A DNA stretch of 51,420 nucleotides from Pseudomonas sp. AKS31 (GTDB lineage: Bacteria; Pseudomonadota; Gammaproteobacteria; Pseudomonadales; Pseudomonadaceae): positions 95,300-146,719 of the forward strand of contig NZ_JAMLFX010000009.1 of NCBI RefSeq assembly GCF_023634765.1. The letters are read 5' to 3'. Position numbers and translations under genes: made by a program. Positions within the stretch are counted from its first letter, which is position 1. Each line of letters starts with the position of its first letter. The notes under the pieces were generated by a model. It made no database searches and was not told the DNA's origin. It worked only from the letters and a program-made list of their open reading frames with translations. Below, piece after piece: positions 8,064 through 16,951 of this stretch.

Positions 8064-9308
8064 TTACGAATATCTCAGGGCGTGAGCCGGCTCGATCTTC
8101 GCCGCCCGCCAGGCCGGATACACCGTCGCCAGGAAGCTCAGGATAAAGCCCGCCGAGCAGATCAACAGCACATCCCCGCCCTGCAATTCCGAGGGCAGAT
8201 TGCTGACGAAATACACATCAGAACTGAAGATGTGCTGCCCGCTGACTCGCTCGATCCAGCCCACGATCTGACTGACATTCAGCGCGGCGATCACGCCCAA
8301 AACGCCGCCAATGATCGTGCCGACAATCCCGATCACCGTGCCCTGGACCATGAAGATCGCCATGATCTGCCGTGGCGTGGCGCCGATGGTGCGCAGGATC
8401 GCGATGTCCGCGCCCTTGTCGTTCACCACCATAATCAGGGTCGCAATGATGTTGAACGCCGCCACCGCGACGATCATCAGCAACAGCAGGCCGATCATGG
8501 TTTTTTCCATTTTCATCGCGCTGAACAGGCTGCCCTGGGTGTGGGTCCAGTCGTCAGCCTTGAACTCCGCACCCAAACCGGCGGCGATGTCCGAGGAGAC
8601 TTTCGGCGCGGCGTACAGATCTTTGACCGCCAGACGCACGCTCTGCACCTGATTCGGTTGCCAATGCTGCATGGTCGCCGCGTCAGCCACGTGGATCAGG
8701 CCCATCGAACCGTCCAGCTCGGCACCGACCTTGAACACGCCGACCACATTCAGACGCTGCATACGCGGAGTGATGCCACCCGGCGCAGTACTGACTTCCG
8801 GGACGATCAGGGTGATCTTGTCGCCGACGTTAAGGCGGAAGCGCCGCGCGGTGATTTCACCGATCACAACGCCGAACTCGCCCGGCTTCAAGGCATCGAG
8901 ACGGCCCTGCACAATGTGTTGGGCAACGATGGAGACCTTGCCTTCCTGCGCCGGATCGACGCCGCTGATCTGGATCGGCTGCATCAAACCCTTGTAGGAG
9001 AGCATGCCTTCCATCTCGGTGAACGGCACGGCGGCGGTCACTTCAGGATTTTTCATCGCGGCGGCGGCAACCGGCTGCCAGTCATCGATTGGCTTGACGC
9101 CAACGATGGTCGCGTGCGGCACCATGCCGAGGATGCGCGAGCTCATTTCGCGCTGGAAGCCGTTCATGACCGACAACACCACGATCATCGCCAGCACGCC
9201 GAGGGCGAGGCCGATCATCGAGGTCATCGAAATGAACGAAACAAAGCGATTGCGGCGCTTGGCGCGGGTATAGCGCGTGCCGATAAAGATCGATAACGGT
9301 CTGAACAT
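8064..9308 (-). CDS. lolE: Lipoprotein-releasing ABC transporter permease (LolE-type)
   Basis: This 414-residue permease begins MFRPLSIFIGTRYTRAKRRN. It has the MacB/LolC-E topology: one TM near the N-terminus (about 25-45), a large periplasmic domain (about 46-265), and three TM helices at the C-terminus. With LolC and LolD it extracts lipoproteins from the inner membrane and passes them to LolA. A GTG 12 bases upstream (9320) is an alternative start, but the ATG keeps the length and N-terminus of its paralogue LolC. It is the last gene of the lol operon and is separated from lolD by a terminator-like hairpin. The C versus E label follows gene order only. Confidence 0.9.
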   Translation of the reverse strand: MFRPLSIFIGTRYTRAKRRNRFVSFISMTSMIGLALGVLAMIVVLSVMNGFQREMSSRILGMVPHATIVGVKPIDDWQPVAAAAMKNPEVTAAVPFTEMEGMLSYKGLMQPIQISGVDPAQEGKVSIVAQHIVQGRLDALKPGEFGVVIGEITARRFRLNVGDKITLIVPEVSTAPGGITPRMQRLNVVGVFKVGAELDGSMGLIHVADAATMQHWQPNQVQSVRLAVKDLYAAPKVSSDIAAGLGAEFKADDWTHTQGSLFSAMKMEKTMIGLLLLMIVAVAAFNIIATLIMVVNDKGADIAILRTIGATPRQIMAIFMVQGTVIGIVGTIIGGVLGVIAALNVSQIVGWIERVSGQHIFSSDVYFVSNLPSELQGGDVLLICSAGFILSFLATVYPAWRAAKIEPAHALRYS

Positions 9309-9324
9309 TCGCTGGGGCACCGTA

Positions 9325-9362
9325 TAAAAATAAAAGACCCGACGCCTTTGCAGGCGCCAGGT
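9325..9362 (-). terminator. Terminator-like hairpin between lolD and lolE
   Basis: Read on the minus strand, a 10-bp stem with two G-U pairs (ACCTGGCGCC / GGCGTCGGGT) and loop TGCAAA is followed by CTTTTATTTTTA. It starts 10 bases after the lolD stop and ends 17 bases before the lolE ATG. It has the form of an intrinsic terminator or attenuator inside the operon. Confidence 0.7.
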
Positions 9363-9371
9363 TTCAGCCTA

Positions 9372-10055
9372 TCAGATGGGCGTCAGGCAACCTTCCTGCA
9401 GGTGCAAAACGCGGTCCATCTGACGGGCCAGGTTCATGTCGTGAGTCACCACCAGGAACGCCGTGCGCATGGAGGTGCTGAGTTCCAGCATCAAATCCTG
9501 AATGCCTTGGGCGGTGTGGGAGTCGAGGTTGCCGGTTGGCTCGTCGAGCATCACCAGGCCCGGCTTGTTCACCAGGGCGCGGGCGATGGCCACACGCTGA
9601 CGTTCGCCACCGGACAGTTCCGCCGGTTTGTGCTCCAGACGATGGCCGAGGCCGACGCGTTCCAGCAATGCCGTGGCGCGCTGACGGGCTTCCGGGATCG
9701 GCGTCTTGCCGATCAGCAGCGGCATGCAGACGTTTTCCAGCGCAGTGAATTCCGGCAGCAAGTGGTGGAACTGGTAAACGAAACCGAGCGCACGGTTACG
9801 CAGCAGGCCACGCTTCTTCTCGCTAAGCGCCGACAACTCTTCGCCGTCGAGCCAGACGCTGCCCTTGGTTGGCGTATCGAGGCCGCCGAGCAGGTTGAGC
9901 AAAGTACTTTTGCCCGAACCCGAGGTGCCGACGATCGCGACACGCTCGCCCGGGTGCAACTCCAGTTGCAGGCCGGCCAGTACTTCTACCGATTCCGGGC
10001 CTTCCTCGTAGGATTTGCCCAGGTTGCGGCAGCTCAAGATTGCTTGTTCACTCAT
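9372..10055 (-). CDS. lolD: Lipoprotein-releasing ABC transporter ATPase LolD
   Basis: This 227-residue ABC ATPase has Walker A GTSGSGKST (about residues 41-49), Q-loop in FVYQFHHLLP, signature LSGGERQR, Walker B LVMLDEPT and switch His in VVTHD. The sequence is typical of LolD/MacB-type ATPases. The frame is open further upstream. An ATG at 10070 overlaps the lolC stop, and the one at 10055 (MSEQAILS) gives the usual 227-residue length, so 10055 is preferred. Either choice makes it translationally close to lolC. Confidence 0.93.
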   Translation of the reverse strand: MSEQAILSCRNLGKSYEEGPESVEVLAGLQLELHPGERVAIVGTSGSGKSTLLNLLGGLDTPTKGSVWLDGEELSALSEKKRGLLRNRALGFVYQFHHLLPEFTALENVCMPLLIGKTPIPEARQRATALLERVGLGHRLEHKPAELSGGERQRVAIARALVNKPGLVMLDEPTGNLDSHTAQGIQDLMLELSTSMRTAFLVVTHDMNLARQMDRVLHLQEGCLTPI

Positions 10056-10062
10056 GCCCGAC

Positions 10063-11313
10063 TCACTCATAACGTAGCGCCTCCGCCGGCTGGGTGCGCG
10101 CGGCACGCCAGGCTGGATACAGGGTGGCGAGGAAACTCAGGACCAACGCAGCGGCGCAGACCATGACCACATCCTGGCTCTGCACCTGCGACGGAAGATA
10201 ATCAATGAAATACACGTCAGCATTAAGGAATTTGTGGCCGATCAGGCCTTCCAGTGCCGAGATCGCCGCGCTGACGTTAAGCGCAGCGAAAATGCCGACC
10301 ACTGCGCCAATCGCCGTGCCGACCACACCGATCACCGTGCCCTGCACCATGAACGTGCGCATGATCGTGCCCGGCGTCGCGCCCAATGTGCGCAGAATGG
10401 CGATGTCGCCCTTCTTGTCGTTGACCACCATCACCAGCGTGGAAATGATGTTGAACGCAGCCACGGCGACGATCAGCAACAACAGCAGGCCGATCATGGC
10501 TTTTTCCATGCGGATCGCCTGATACAGATTGCCATGGGTGCGGGTCCAGTCGCGGGCGTAGTAGTGGTCTTCGCCAAGCTGCTGGGCGATGTTCCAGGCC
10601 ACTCGCGGCGCCTGGAACAGGTCGTCGAACTTCAGGCGGATGCCCTGCACCTGATCAGGCTTCCAGCGGTGCATCTTCGCCAGATCCTGCAGGTTGGTCA
10701 CGCCAAGATAGCCATCGAGTTCGCCAGCGCCGACATGGAAAATGCCGACAACGGTGAAGCGCTTCATACGCGGAAACATCCCGGCCGGGGTCACGCTGAC
10801 TTCCGGCGCGACGAAGGTGACCTTGTCACCGATGCCCACACCGAGCTTGGTCGCAGCCTTGTCGCCGATGACGATGCCGAAGCTGCCCGGCGTCAGATCG
10901 TCGAGTTTGCCCTGCTTCATGAAGTTGTCGATGATCGACACATTGCGTTCGAGCGCAGGGTCGATGGCGTTGAGCAACACCTTGGACACCTGACCGTTAT
11001 TGGTCAGCAGGCCCTGCATCTGCGTGAACGGCGCAACCGCCGTCACCTGCGGGTTCTGCTTGACCTGAGTGGCCAGGCTTTGCCAATCGTTGATCGGCTC
11101 AGTGGATTCAATGGTCGCGTGGGGCACCATGCCAAGCACGCGGGTGCGCATCTCATGATCGAAGCCGTTCATCACCGACAGCACGACGATCATCACGACC
11201 ACGCCAAGGGCGAGCCCGATCATCGAAGTCAGGGAAATGAATGACACAAAATGATTGCGACGCTTTGCACGGGTATAACGCGTGCCGATAAATACGAAGA
11301 GAGGTCTGAACAT
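10063..11313 (-). CDS. lolC: Lipoprotein-releasing ABC transporter permease (LolC-type)
   Basis: This 416-residue permease is strongly paralogous to the last gene of the operon. Both share the MFRPL-FIGTRYTRAKRRN start, a TM at about 25-45, the periplasmic domain, and three C-terminal TM helices ending in PAWRAARTQPAEALRYE. It is the first gene of lolC-lolD-lolE. It forms the inner-membrane complex that recognises mature lipoproteins and hands them to LolA. Assignment as LolC rather than LolE is by gene order. The family call is secure. Confidence 0.92.
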   Translation of the reverse strand: MFRPLFVFIGTRYTRAKRRNHFVSFISLTSMIGLALGVVVMIVVLSVMNGFDHEMRTRVLGMVPHATIESTEPINDWQSLATQVKQNPQVTAVAPFTQMQGLLTNNGQVSKVLLNAIDPALERNVSIIDNFMKQGKLDDLTPGSFGIVIGDKAATKLGVGIGDKVTFVAPEVSVTPAGMFPRMKRFTVVGIFHVGAGELDGYLGVTNLQDLAKMHRWKPDQVQGIRLKFDDLFQAPRVAWNIAQQLGEDHYYARDWTRTHGNLYQAIRMEKAMIGLLLLLIVAVAAFNIISTLVMVVNDKKGDIAILRTLGATPGTIMRTFMVQGTVIGVVGTAIGAVVGIFAALNVSAAISALEGLIGHKFLNADVYFIDYLPSQVQSQDVVMVCAAALVLSFLATLYPAWRAARTQPAEALRYE

Positions 11314-11407
11314 GTCGGGGCTTGTTCGGAGGGAAAAGGAACGTCCTTGTGGCGGGGGTCGATAACCAGCTTTACACTCAGACCACCGCCGCTACCATGG
11401 GTTCGCC

Positions 11408-11989
11408 ATGTCGACATTAGATGAAGAAGATCGCCGCGAATACTACCGTATCGAGGACACGATCGCACTGGAAATTCGGCCCCTGTCTGCTCCCGAAGCC
11501 GCAGGCCAGGAAGTGTTGCAGGATGCTTCCCCGCTCTTCAACCTGCTCAGCGAACTGCACCTGAGCGAATTCGAGTCGCAACACCTGTTGCGCCAGATCA
11601 GCGAGCGCGACCGGGCCATCGCCGCGTTCCTGAAATCCCAGAACAAACGCATCGACCTGCTCAGCCAGGTGGTCGCCCTGACCGTGCTCGGCCATATCGG
11701 CGAGCCGCAACCGGTGATCATCTCCGAAGGCGGGATCGACTTTCAGTACCCGACGCCGATTGCCACCGGTGCACACCTGTCGGTGAAACTGGTGCTGATG
11801 CCGCAAGCGCTGGGCCTGCTGCTGCGCGCCCGCGTCACCCATTGCGACCGCAAGGGCGAAGGGTATGACATTGGTACCGAGTTCGAACACCTGACCGATG
11901 CCCAGCGCCAGTTGCTCGCCCGCTATATCTTGCAGAAGCAGGCCCAGGAACGACGTCTGGCCCGCGAACAGAACGAATCAGGCATTTAA
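11408..11989 (+). CDS. PilZ domain protein with partly degenerate ligand motif
   Basis: This is a 193-residue protein. RREYYR (residues 9-14) provides RxxxR near the N-terminus. A helical segment (about 40-95) then intervenes before a PilZ-like beta region (about 97-170). The second motif, normally (D/N)xSxxG, reads IISEGG, so the acidic or amide residue is replaced by Ile. The C-terminal helix is basic and Gln-rich. It is divergent from lolC and upstream of a glycerophosphodiesterase gene 14 bases away, probably one operon. The position matches PA2989. It could be a c-di-GMP receptor with altered affinity or a non-binding PilZ scaffold. Confidence 0.8.
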   Translation: MSTLDEEDRREYYRIEDTIALEIRPLSAPEAAGQEVLQDASPLFNLLSELHLSEFESQHLLRQISERDRAIAAFLKSQNKRIDLLSQVVALTVLGHIGEPQPVIISEGGIDFQYPTPIATGAHLSVKLVLMPQALGLLLRARVTHCDRKGEGYDIGTEFEHLTDAQRQLLARYILQKQAQERRLAREQNESGI

Positions 11990-12003
11990 TTTAAGGAAGA
12001 ACC

Positions 12004-12726
12004 GTGACCCTCATCTACGGCCACCGCGGCGCCAAGGGCGAAGCACCGGAAAACACCCTGAGCAGTTTTCAGGAATGTCTCAAGCACGGCGTGCGCCGCT
12101 GCGAACTGGATCTGCACCTGTCCAAGGACGGCGAGTTGATGGTCATCCACGACCCGACCCTCAAACGCACCACGGAACGGCGTGGCAAGGTCGTCGAGCA
12201 CACCGCGGCCGAACTGGTGACTTACGACGCGCGCAAGGGCGGTCCGGGCTGGATCAAGCCTTGCCCGATTCCGACGCTGGAAGAGTTGTTCGAAAAATGC
12301 GATTTCGAGCACTGGCAACTGGAAGTCAAAAGCGCTTCACGCACTCGCGCGGCAACCACGGTGCTGGCGATTCGTGAAATGGCGCAGCGTCACGGCCTGC
12401 TCGACAAGGTGACGATCACCTCGAGTTCGCGGGAAGTGCTGAAAGCGGCGCTGGATCTGGTGCCGGACGTATCGCGCGGACTGGTCGCCGAATACGCCTG
12501 GCTCGACCCGTTGAAGGTCGCGGCCAGCTATGGCTGTGAAATTCTGGCGCTGAACTGGACGCTGTGTACGCCGGAACGCCTGCAGAAGGCGCAGCGTCAG
12601 GGGCTGCATGTGTCGGTGTGGACCGTCAACGAGCCTGCGCTGATGCGCAGACTCGCCGACTTCGGCGTTGACAGCCTGATTACAGACTTTCCCGGTTTGG
12701 CCACTGCCACTCTCGAGAATTGCTGA
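12004..12726 (+). CDS. Glycerophosphodiester phosphodiesterase (cytoplasmic GDPD)
   Basis: This 240-residue GDPD-family TIM barrel starts at a GTG with AAGGAAG 6 bases upstream. The catalytic HRGAKGEAPENT (His7 and Arg8) is followed by ELDLHLSKDGELMVIHDP (metal-binding Glu and Asp, and the second catalytic His). LEVKS provides another metal ligand. There is no signal peptide, so it resembles cytosolic UgpQ rather than periplasmic GlpQ. It hydrolyses glycerophosphodiesters to glycerol-3-phosphate and an alcohol. The gene closely follows the PilZ gene. Confidence 0.93.
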   Translation: MTLIYGHRGAKGEAPENTLSSFQECLKHGVRRCELDLHLSKDGELMVIHDPTLKRTTERRGKVVEHTAAELVTYDARKGGPGWIKPCPIPTLEELFEKCDFEHWQLEVKSASRTRAATTVLAIREMAQRHGLLDKVTITSSSREVLKAALDLVPDVSRGLVAEYAWLDPLKVAASYGCEILALNWTLCTPERLQKAQRQGLHVSVWTVNEPALMRRLADFGVDSLITDFPGLATATLENC

Positions 12727-12768
12727 AATCGGTCTCCCCGGCCGGCTCAGGCCACCGGCCGGAGCCCG

Positions 12769-14163
12769 TCAAAAAAGCCGGTTGAGGCCGTCGTACGCCG
12801 CTACCCGATAGGCTTCAGCCATGGTCGGGTAGTTGAACGTGGTGTTGACGAAATACTTCAGGGTATTCAACTCACCCGGCTGGTTCATGATCGCCTGACC
12901 GATGTGAACGATCTCCGACGCCTGATAACCGAAGCAGTGAACGCCCAGCACTTCCAGGGTTTCGCGGTGGAACAGGATCTTCAGCATGCCTTGCGGCTCA
13001 CCGGCGATCTGCGCACGCGCCATGCTCTTGAAGAACGCCTTGCCGACTTCGTACGGCACTTTGGCCTGGGTCAGCTCCTGCTCGTTCTTGCCGATCGAGC
13101 TGATCTCCGGAATGGTGTAGATGCCGGTCGGCACGTCATTCACAAAGCGCCAGCTACCGTTATCAACGATGCTGCCAGCGGCCGAACGGCCCTGGTCATG
13201 GGCGGCACTGGCCAGGCTCGGCCAGCCGATCACGTCACCGGCACCGTAGATATTCTCGACGCAGGTGCGGTAGTTCTGGTCGACTTCGATCTGGCCACGA
13301 CTGTTGACCTTGACCCCGATGTTTTCCAGACCCAGCGTGTCGGTGTTACCGGTACGGCCGTTGCACCAGAGCAAGGCGTCGGCCTTGATCTTCTTGCCGG
13401 ACTTGAGGTGCAGGATCACGCCGTTGTCGACGCCTTCAACGCGGTCGTACTCTTCGTTGTGACGCACGGTGATGTTGTTGTTGCTGAAGTGGTAGCTCAA
13501 CGCCTGGGAGATTTCCGAGTCGAGGAAGCTCAGCAACTGGCCACGGTTGTCGACCAGCTCAACCAGCACACCCAGGCCACTGAAGATCGACGCGTATTCG
13601 CAACCGATCACGCCCGCGCCGTAAACGATCAGTTTGCGCGGGGTGTGGCCGAGGCTGAGGATGGTGTCGCTATCGTAGATACGCGGGTGATGGAAATCGA
13701 TGTCCGCCGGGCGATACGGGCGCGAACCGGTGGCGATGATGATGTGCTTGGCCACGAGTTTTTCGACTACGCCGTTGCCGCACACCACTTCGATGGTTTG
13801 CTCGTCGGCGAAGCTGCCGGTACCGAAGAACACGTCGACGCGGTTACGAGCGTAGTAGCCGGTACGCGAAGCGACTTGTTTGGAAATGACTTTCTCTGCG
13901 CTTTTCAACACGTCCGGGAAGGAGAACCAGCGCGGCTCGCCGATCGCCCGGAACATCGGGTTGGTGTTGAACTGCATGATCTGCCGCACCGAGTGACGCA
14001 GTGCCTTGGACGGGATGGTGCCGAGGTGGGTGCAGTTGCCGCCGACCTGGCGACGGCTGTCGACCATCGCGACCTTGCGCCCTGCTTTGGCGGCGTTCAT
14101 TGCCGCGCCTTCTCCCGCCGGGCCGGAACCCAGCACCACCACGTCGTAGTTGTAGACAGCCAT
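12769..14163 (-). CDS. sthA: Soluble pyridine nucleotide transhydrogenase
   Basis: This 464-residue flavoprotein has an N-terminal FAD-binding GSGPAGEGAAMNA, a central NAD(P) Rossmann motif (YGAGVIGCEYASIFSGLG) and a C-terminal dimerisation domain. The redox-disulfide region of dihydrolipoamide dehydrogenase relatives reads GGNCTHLGTIPSKALR, with the second cysteine replaced by Thr, as is characteristic of SthA. It equilibrates NADPH and NADH in the cytoplasm. The gene is convergent with the GDPD gene, with a GC-rich hairpin (CCGGCCGG arms) between them. Confidence 0.97.
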   Translation of the reverse strand: MAVYNYDVVVLGSGPAGEGAAMNAAKAGRKVAMVDSRRQVGGNCTHLGTIPSKALRHSVRQIMQFNTNPMFRAIGEPRWFSFPDVLKSAEKVISKQVASRTGYYARNRVDVFFGTGSFADEQTIEVVCGNGVVEKLVAKHIIIATGSRPYRPADIDFHHPRIYDSDTILSLGHTPRKLIVYGAGVIGCEYASIFSGLGVLVELVDNRGQLLSFLDSEISQALSYHFSNNNITVRHNEEYDRVEGVDNGVILHLKSGKKIKADALLWCNGRTGNTDTLGLENIGVKVNSRGQIEVDQNYRTCVENIYGAGDVIGWPSLASAAHDQGRSAAGSIVDNGSWRFVNDVPTGIYTIPEISSIGKNEQELTQAKVPYEVGKAFFKSMARAQIAGEPQGMLKILFHRETLEVLGVHCFGYQASEIVHIGQAIMNQPGELNTLKYFVNTTFNYPTMAEAYRVAAYDGLNRLF

Positions 14164-14360
14164 GCGTACTCCTCAGAACAGGCCGCGGTGCCAGCAGCAC
14201 CGGCGGCTAAATCACGCCGAACGGCGGCGCGAAGGAACAATTGGGGGTCAATCAAGAACCCGGACACAGTCTATAGAAGCGTCAACGCCGCGCACATTAA
14301 CCCTTGGTCGCGTCGTAGGCTACTTTTGCCTGCACTACAACGCCAGCTTTCGTATTGTTC

Positions 14361-15410
14361 TCAGTCAGTTTTTGCGCCACTGAGGCGTTCAAAAGCCGGG
14401 TTGGTACGGACGACAAAACCTGTATCGGCACGAATCACAAAGAATGCACCAATGTCATGTTTTTCGGCATAGTCCCACGCCCTTTCCGCGCCGAGAATCA
14501 GCAACAGCGTCGATAGTCCATCGGCCATCAACGCTGAAGGATGAATCACCGTGACTGACGCCAGGTCGTGTAGGACGGGTGCACCGGTACGCGCATCGAA
14601 GGTGTGGGAATAACGCCGACCGTTCTGCAGGAAATAGTTACGGTAGTCGCCGGAAGTCGAGACGCCGTAGCCGTCGACATTGATGATGCGCTCGGCGACC
14701 TGCTGATCATCCCGCGGCTCTTCCAGAGCAATACGCCAGGGCGAGCCGTCGAGTTTTTTGCCTTTGGCCTTTAATTCACCCGTGGCTTCAGCGAGGTAAT
14801 CATGGATGCCCATGGCGTCGAGCCTGGCCGCTATAGTATCGACGGCATAACCGGCGGCGATGCTGTTGAAGTCGACTTCGACGGCGGCGTCTTTGCACAA
14901 CTGATCGCCATTGATGTGCAGATGCTGGTGGCCAACCCGCTGCATGACGTCGGCGAGCGCCATGGCGTCAGGGACTTTCTCTTCGCGGCCTTGCGGGCCG
15001 AAGCCCCAGAGATTCATCAACGGCTCGACAGTCAGGTCGTAGGAACCTTCGCTTTGCACTGAGAGTTGTTCGCCTGTGCGGACCAGTTCAAGCACCGGCG
15101 CGGGCATTGTCTGACAGCTGTTGGCCGGCAAGGCGTTGAAGCGCTCAATGTCCGAATCCTGGCGGTAAGTGGACAGTTGTCGATCGAGTTCGCCGAGGAT
15201 GTCTTCCACTTCCCGGCGAACTTGCATGGAATCTGCCAGGCCGGCGTGACGCACGTATTTGATCGAATAGGTGCTGCCCATGGTCGGACCGGCGAAGTTC
15301 TCCATGGAATCGCCATTGCCACAGCCGGACAAAATGCCCCCGAGCACCATAACCACCAACCCTCGTCCAGTTAACAATTCTTCATCTCTCCGCAAAACCG
15401 CGCCGGCCAT
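14361..15410 (-). CDS. apbE: FAD:protein FMN transferase (ApbE family lipoprotein)
   Basis: This is a 349-residue ApbE-family protein. A lipobox (ILSGC, near residue 30) indicates a periplasmic lipoprotein. The family core is seen in GPTMGSTYSIKY, DFNSIAAGYAVD and VSTSGDYRNYF. ApbE attaches FMN through a phosphoester bond to Thr in proteins such as NqrB, NqrC or NosR. The ATG at 15410 has no good ribosome site. A TTG at 15374, preceded by GGAGAG and giving a shorter signal peptide, is a fair alternative. The usual neighbours, the nqr operon, are not in this window, so its flavoprotein client is elsewhere or different. Confidence 0.9.
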   Translation of the reverse strand: MAGAVLRRDEELLTGRGLVVMVLGGILSGCGNGDSMENFAGPTMGSTYSIKYVRHAGLADSMQVRREVEDILGELDRQLSTYRQDSDIERFNALPANSCQTMPAPVLELVRTGEQLSVQSEGSYDLTVEPLMNLWGFGPQGREEKVPDAMALADVMQRVGHQHLHINGDQLCKDAAVEVDFNSIAAGYAVDTIAARLDAMGIHDYLAEATGELKAKGKKLDGSPWRIALEEPRDDQQVAERIINVDGYGVSTSGDYRNYFLQNGRRYSHTFDARTGAPVLHDLASVTVIHPSALMADGLSTLLLILGAERAWDYAEKHDIGAFFVIRADTGFVVRTNPAFERLSGAKTD

Positions 15411-15463
15411 TATGGGATACGAGCGAAACGCTTTCTTACAAGATTTAAAGTGAGTATCCAGAA

Positions 15464-16765
15464 ATGTCTTCCACGACCGGTAACGGCAAAGCGATTTTTC
15501 GCGTTGTCAGCGGCAATTTCCTCGAAATGTTCGACTTTATGGTTTATGGCTTCTACGCCACAGCCATCGCCAAGACCTTCTTCCCGGCCGACAGCGCCTT
15601 CGCCTCCCTGATGCTTTCCCTGGCCACTTTCGGCGCAGGTTTCCTGATGCGTCCGTTGGGCGCGATCTTTCTCGGTGCCTACATTGACCGGCATGGACGC
15701 CGCAAAGGCTTGATCATCACCTTGGCAATGATGGCTGCCGGCACGGTGCTGATTGCCTGCGTGCCAGGCTACGCGACGCTCGGCGTGGCGGCTCCCCTGC
15801 TGGTGCTGTTCGGACGCCTGCTGCAAGGCTTCTCGGCCGGCGTCGAACTGGGCGGGGTGTCGGTGTATCTGGCGGAAATTTCCACACCCGGACGCAAAGG
15901 CTTTTTCGTCAGTTGGCAGTCCGCCAGCCAGCAGGCAGCGGTGGTCTTCGCCGGATTGCTCGGCGTCGGTCTCAATCATTGGCTGAGCCCGGAACAAATG
16001 GGTGATTGGGGCTGGCGCGTGCCGTTCCTGATCGGCTGCATGATTGTGCCGGTGATCTTCGTCATTCGTCGTTCGCTGGAGGAAACGCCGGAGTTTCAGG
16101 CCAGAAAGCACCGCCCTACCCTGCAGGAAATCGTCCGCTCGATCGGTCAGAACTTCGGCATCGTCATCGCCGGCATGGCGCTGGTGGTGATGACCACGGT
16201 GTCGTTCTACCTGATCACCGCGTACACCCCGACGTTCGGCAAGGCTGAGTTGCACTTGTCAGATCTCGACGCGTTGCTGGTGACGGTGTGCATCGGCCTT
16301 TCGAACTTCTTCTGGTTGCCGGTGATGGGCTCGGTGTCTGACAGGATCGGCCGCAAACCCCTACTGCTGGCCGCGACGATTCTGGCAATCCTGACGGCTT
16401 ACCCGGCGCTGTCATGGCTGGTGGCGAACCCGAGCTTCAGCCATTTGCTGATCGTCGAGCTGTGGCTGTCATTCCTGTACGGCTCGTATAACGGCGCGAT
16501 GGTGGTGGCGCTGACCGAGATCATGCCAGTGGAAGTGCGTACGACCGGTTTCTCGCTGGCCTACAGCCTGGCGACAGCGACATTCGGCGGGTTTACCCCG
16601 GCGGCGTGCACTTACCTGATTCATGTGCTGGATAACAAGGCTGCGCCGGGGATCTGGCTCAGTGGTGCGGCGGTGTTGGGTTTGATTGCGACGCTGGTGT
16701 TGTTCCGCGGTAACCGGCATGAGCTGCGTACTGCGCAGGCCTCGATCGTCGGCGGCGCCAGATAA
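15464..16765 (+). CDS. MFS transporter, citrate/tricarballylate:H+ symporter type
   Basis: This 433-residue protein has 12 predicted membrane helices in the metabolite:H+ symporter MFS family. It opens with GNFLEMFDFMVYGFYATAIA, characteristic of CitA/TcuC/ProP relatives. The loop 2-3 motif is GAYIDRHGRRKGL, and LLQGFSAGVELGG lies in TM4. A tricarboxylate such as citrate or tricarballylate is the best guess at substrate, but alpha-ketoglutarate or other acids cannot be excluded. It is divergent from apbE and separated from gap by a REP pair and a strong terminator. Confidence 0.8.
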   Translation: MSSTTGNGKAIFRVVSGNFLEMFDFMVYGFYATAIAKTFFPADSAFASLMLSLATFGAGFLMRPLGAIFLGAYIDRHGRRKGLIITLAMMAAGTVLIACVPGYATLGVAAPLLVLFGRLLQGFSAGVELGGVSVYLAEISTPGRKGFFVSWQSASQQAAVVFAGLLGVGLNHWLSPEQMGDWGWRVPFLIGCMIVPVIFVIRRSLEETPEFQARKHRPTLQEIVRSIGQNFGIVIAGMALVVMTTVSFYLITAYTPTFGKAELHLSDLDALLVTVCIGLSNFFWLPVMGSVSDRIGRKPLLLAATILAILTAYPALSWLVANPSFSHLLIVELWLSFLYGSYNGAMVVALTEIMPVEVRTTGFSLAYSLATATFGGFTPAACTYLIHVLDNKAAPGIWLSGAAVLGLIATLVLFRGNRHELRTAQASIVGGAR

Positions 16766-16768
16766 GAC

Positions 16769-16867
16769 GCTATCGCTGGCAAGCCAGCACCCACAGGGAC
16801 TTCGGGTGTGAACACAATTGTGCAACCTCCCAAGAACCTGTGGGAGCTGGCTTGCCAGCGATGAGGC
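16769..16867. repeat. REP pair (GCTGGCAAGCCAGC family), copy 1
   Basis: Two inverted copies (ATCGCTGGCAAGCCAGC near 16772 and GCTGGCTTGCCAGCGAT near 16846) each contain a GCTGGC palindrome with a CCACAG/CTGTGGG extension. They are separated by about 50 bases of unrelated sequence. The same arrangement occurs at 25521-25619 and 48504-48597. Confidence 0.9.
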
Positions 16868-16902
16868 CGGCACAGGCAATAGATATTGACCAGCCACACA
16901 AA

Positions 16903-16943
16903 CAAAAACGCCCCGACCAAAAGTCGGGGCGTTTTTGTTTGCA
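16903..16943. terminator. Bidirectional terminator, MFS gene / gap
   Basis: Arms AAAAACGCCCCGAC and GTCGGGGCGTTTTT have a short CAAAA loop and A/T tracts on both sides. It lies between convergent genes and gives an excellent intrinsic terminator in both directions. Confidence 0.95.
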
Positions 16944-16951
16944 ACGAGTGC

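Noticed and set aside
12738..12762. GC-rich hairpin (CCGGCCGG arms) between the GDPD gene and sthA as a terminator
   Set aside because: The stem is good but there is no T-run in either direction, so it does not qualify as an intrinsic terminator. It may still slow exonucleases.
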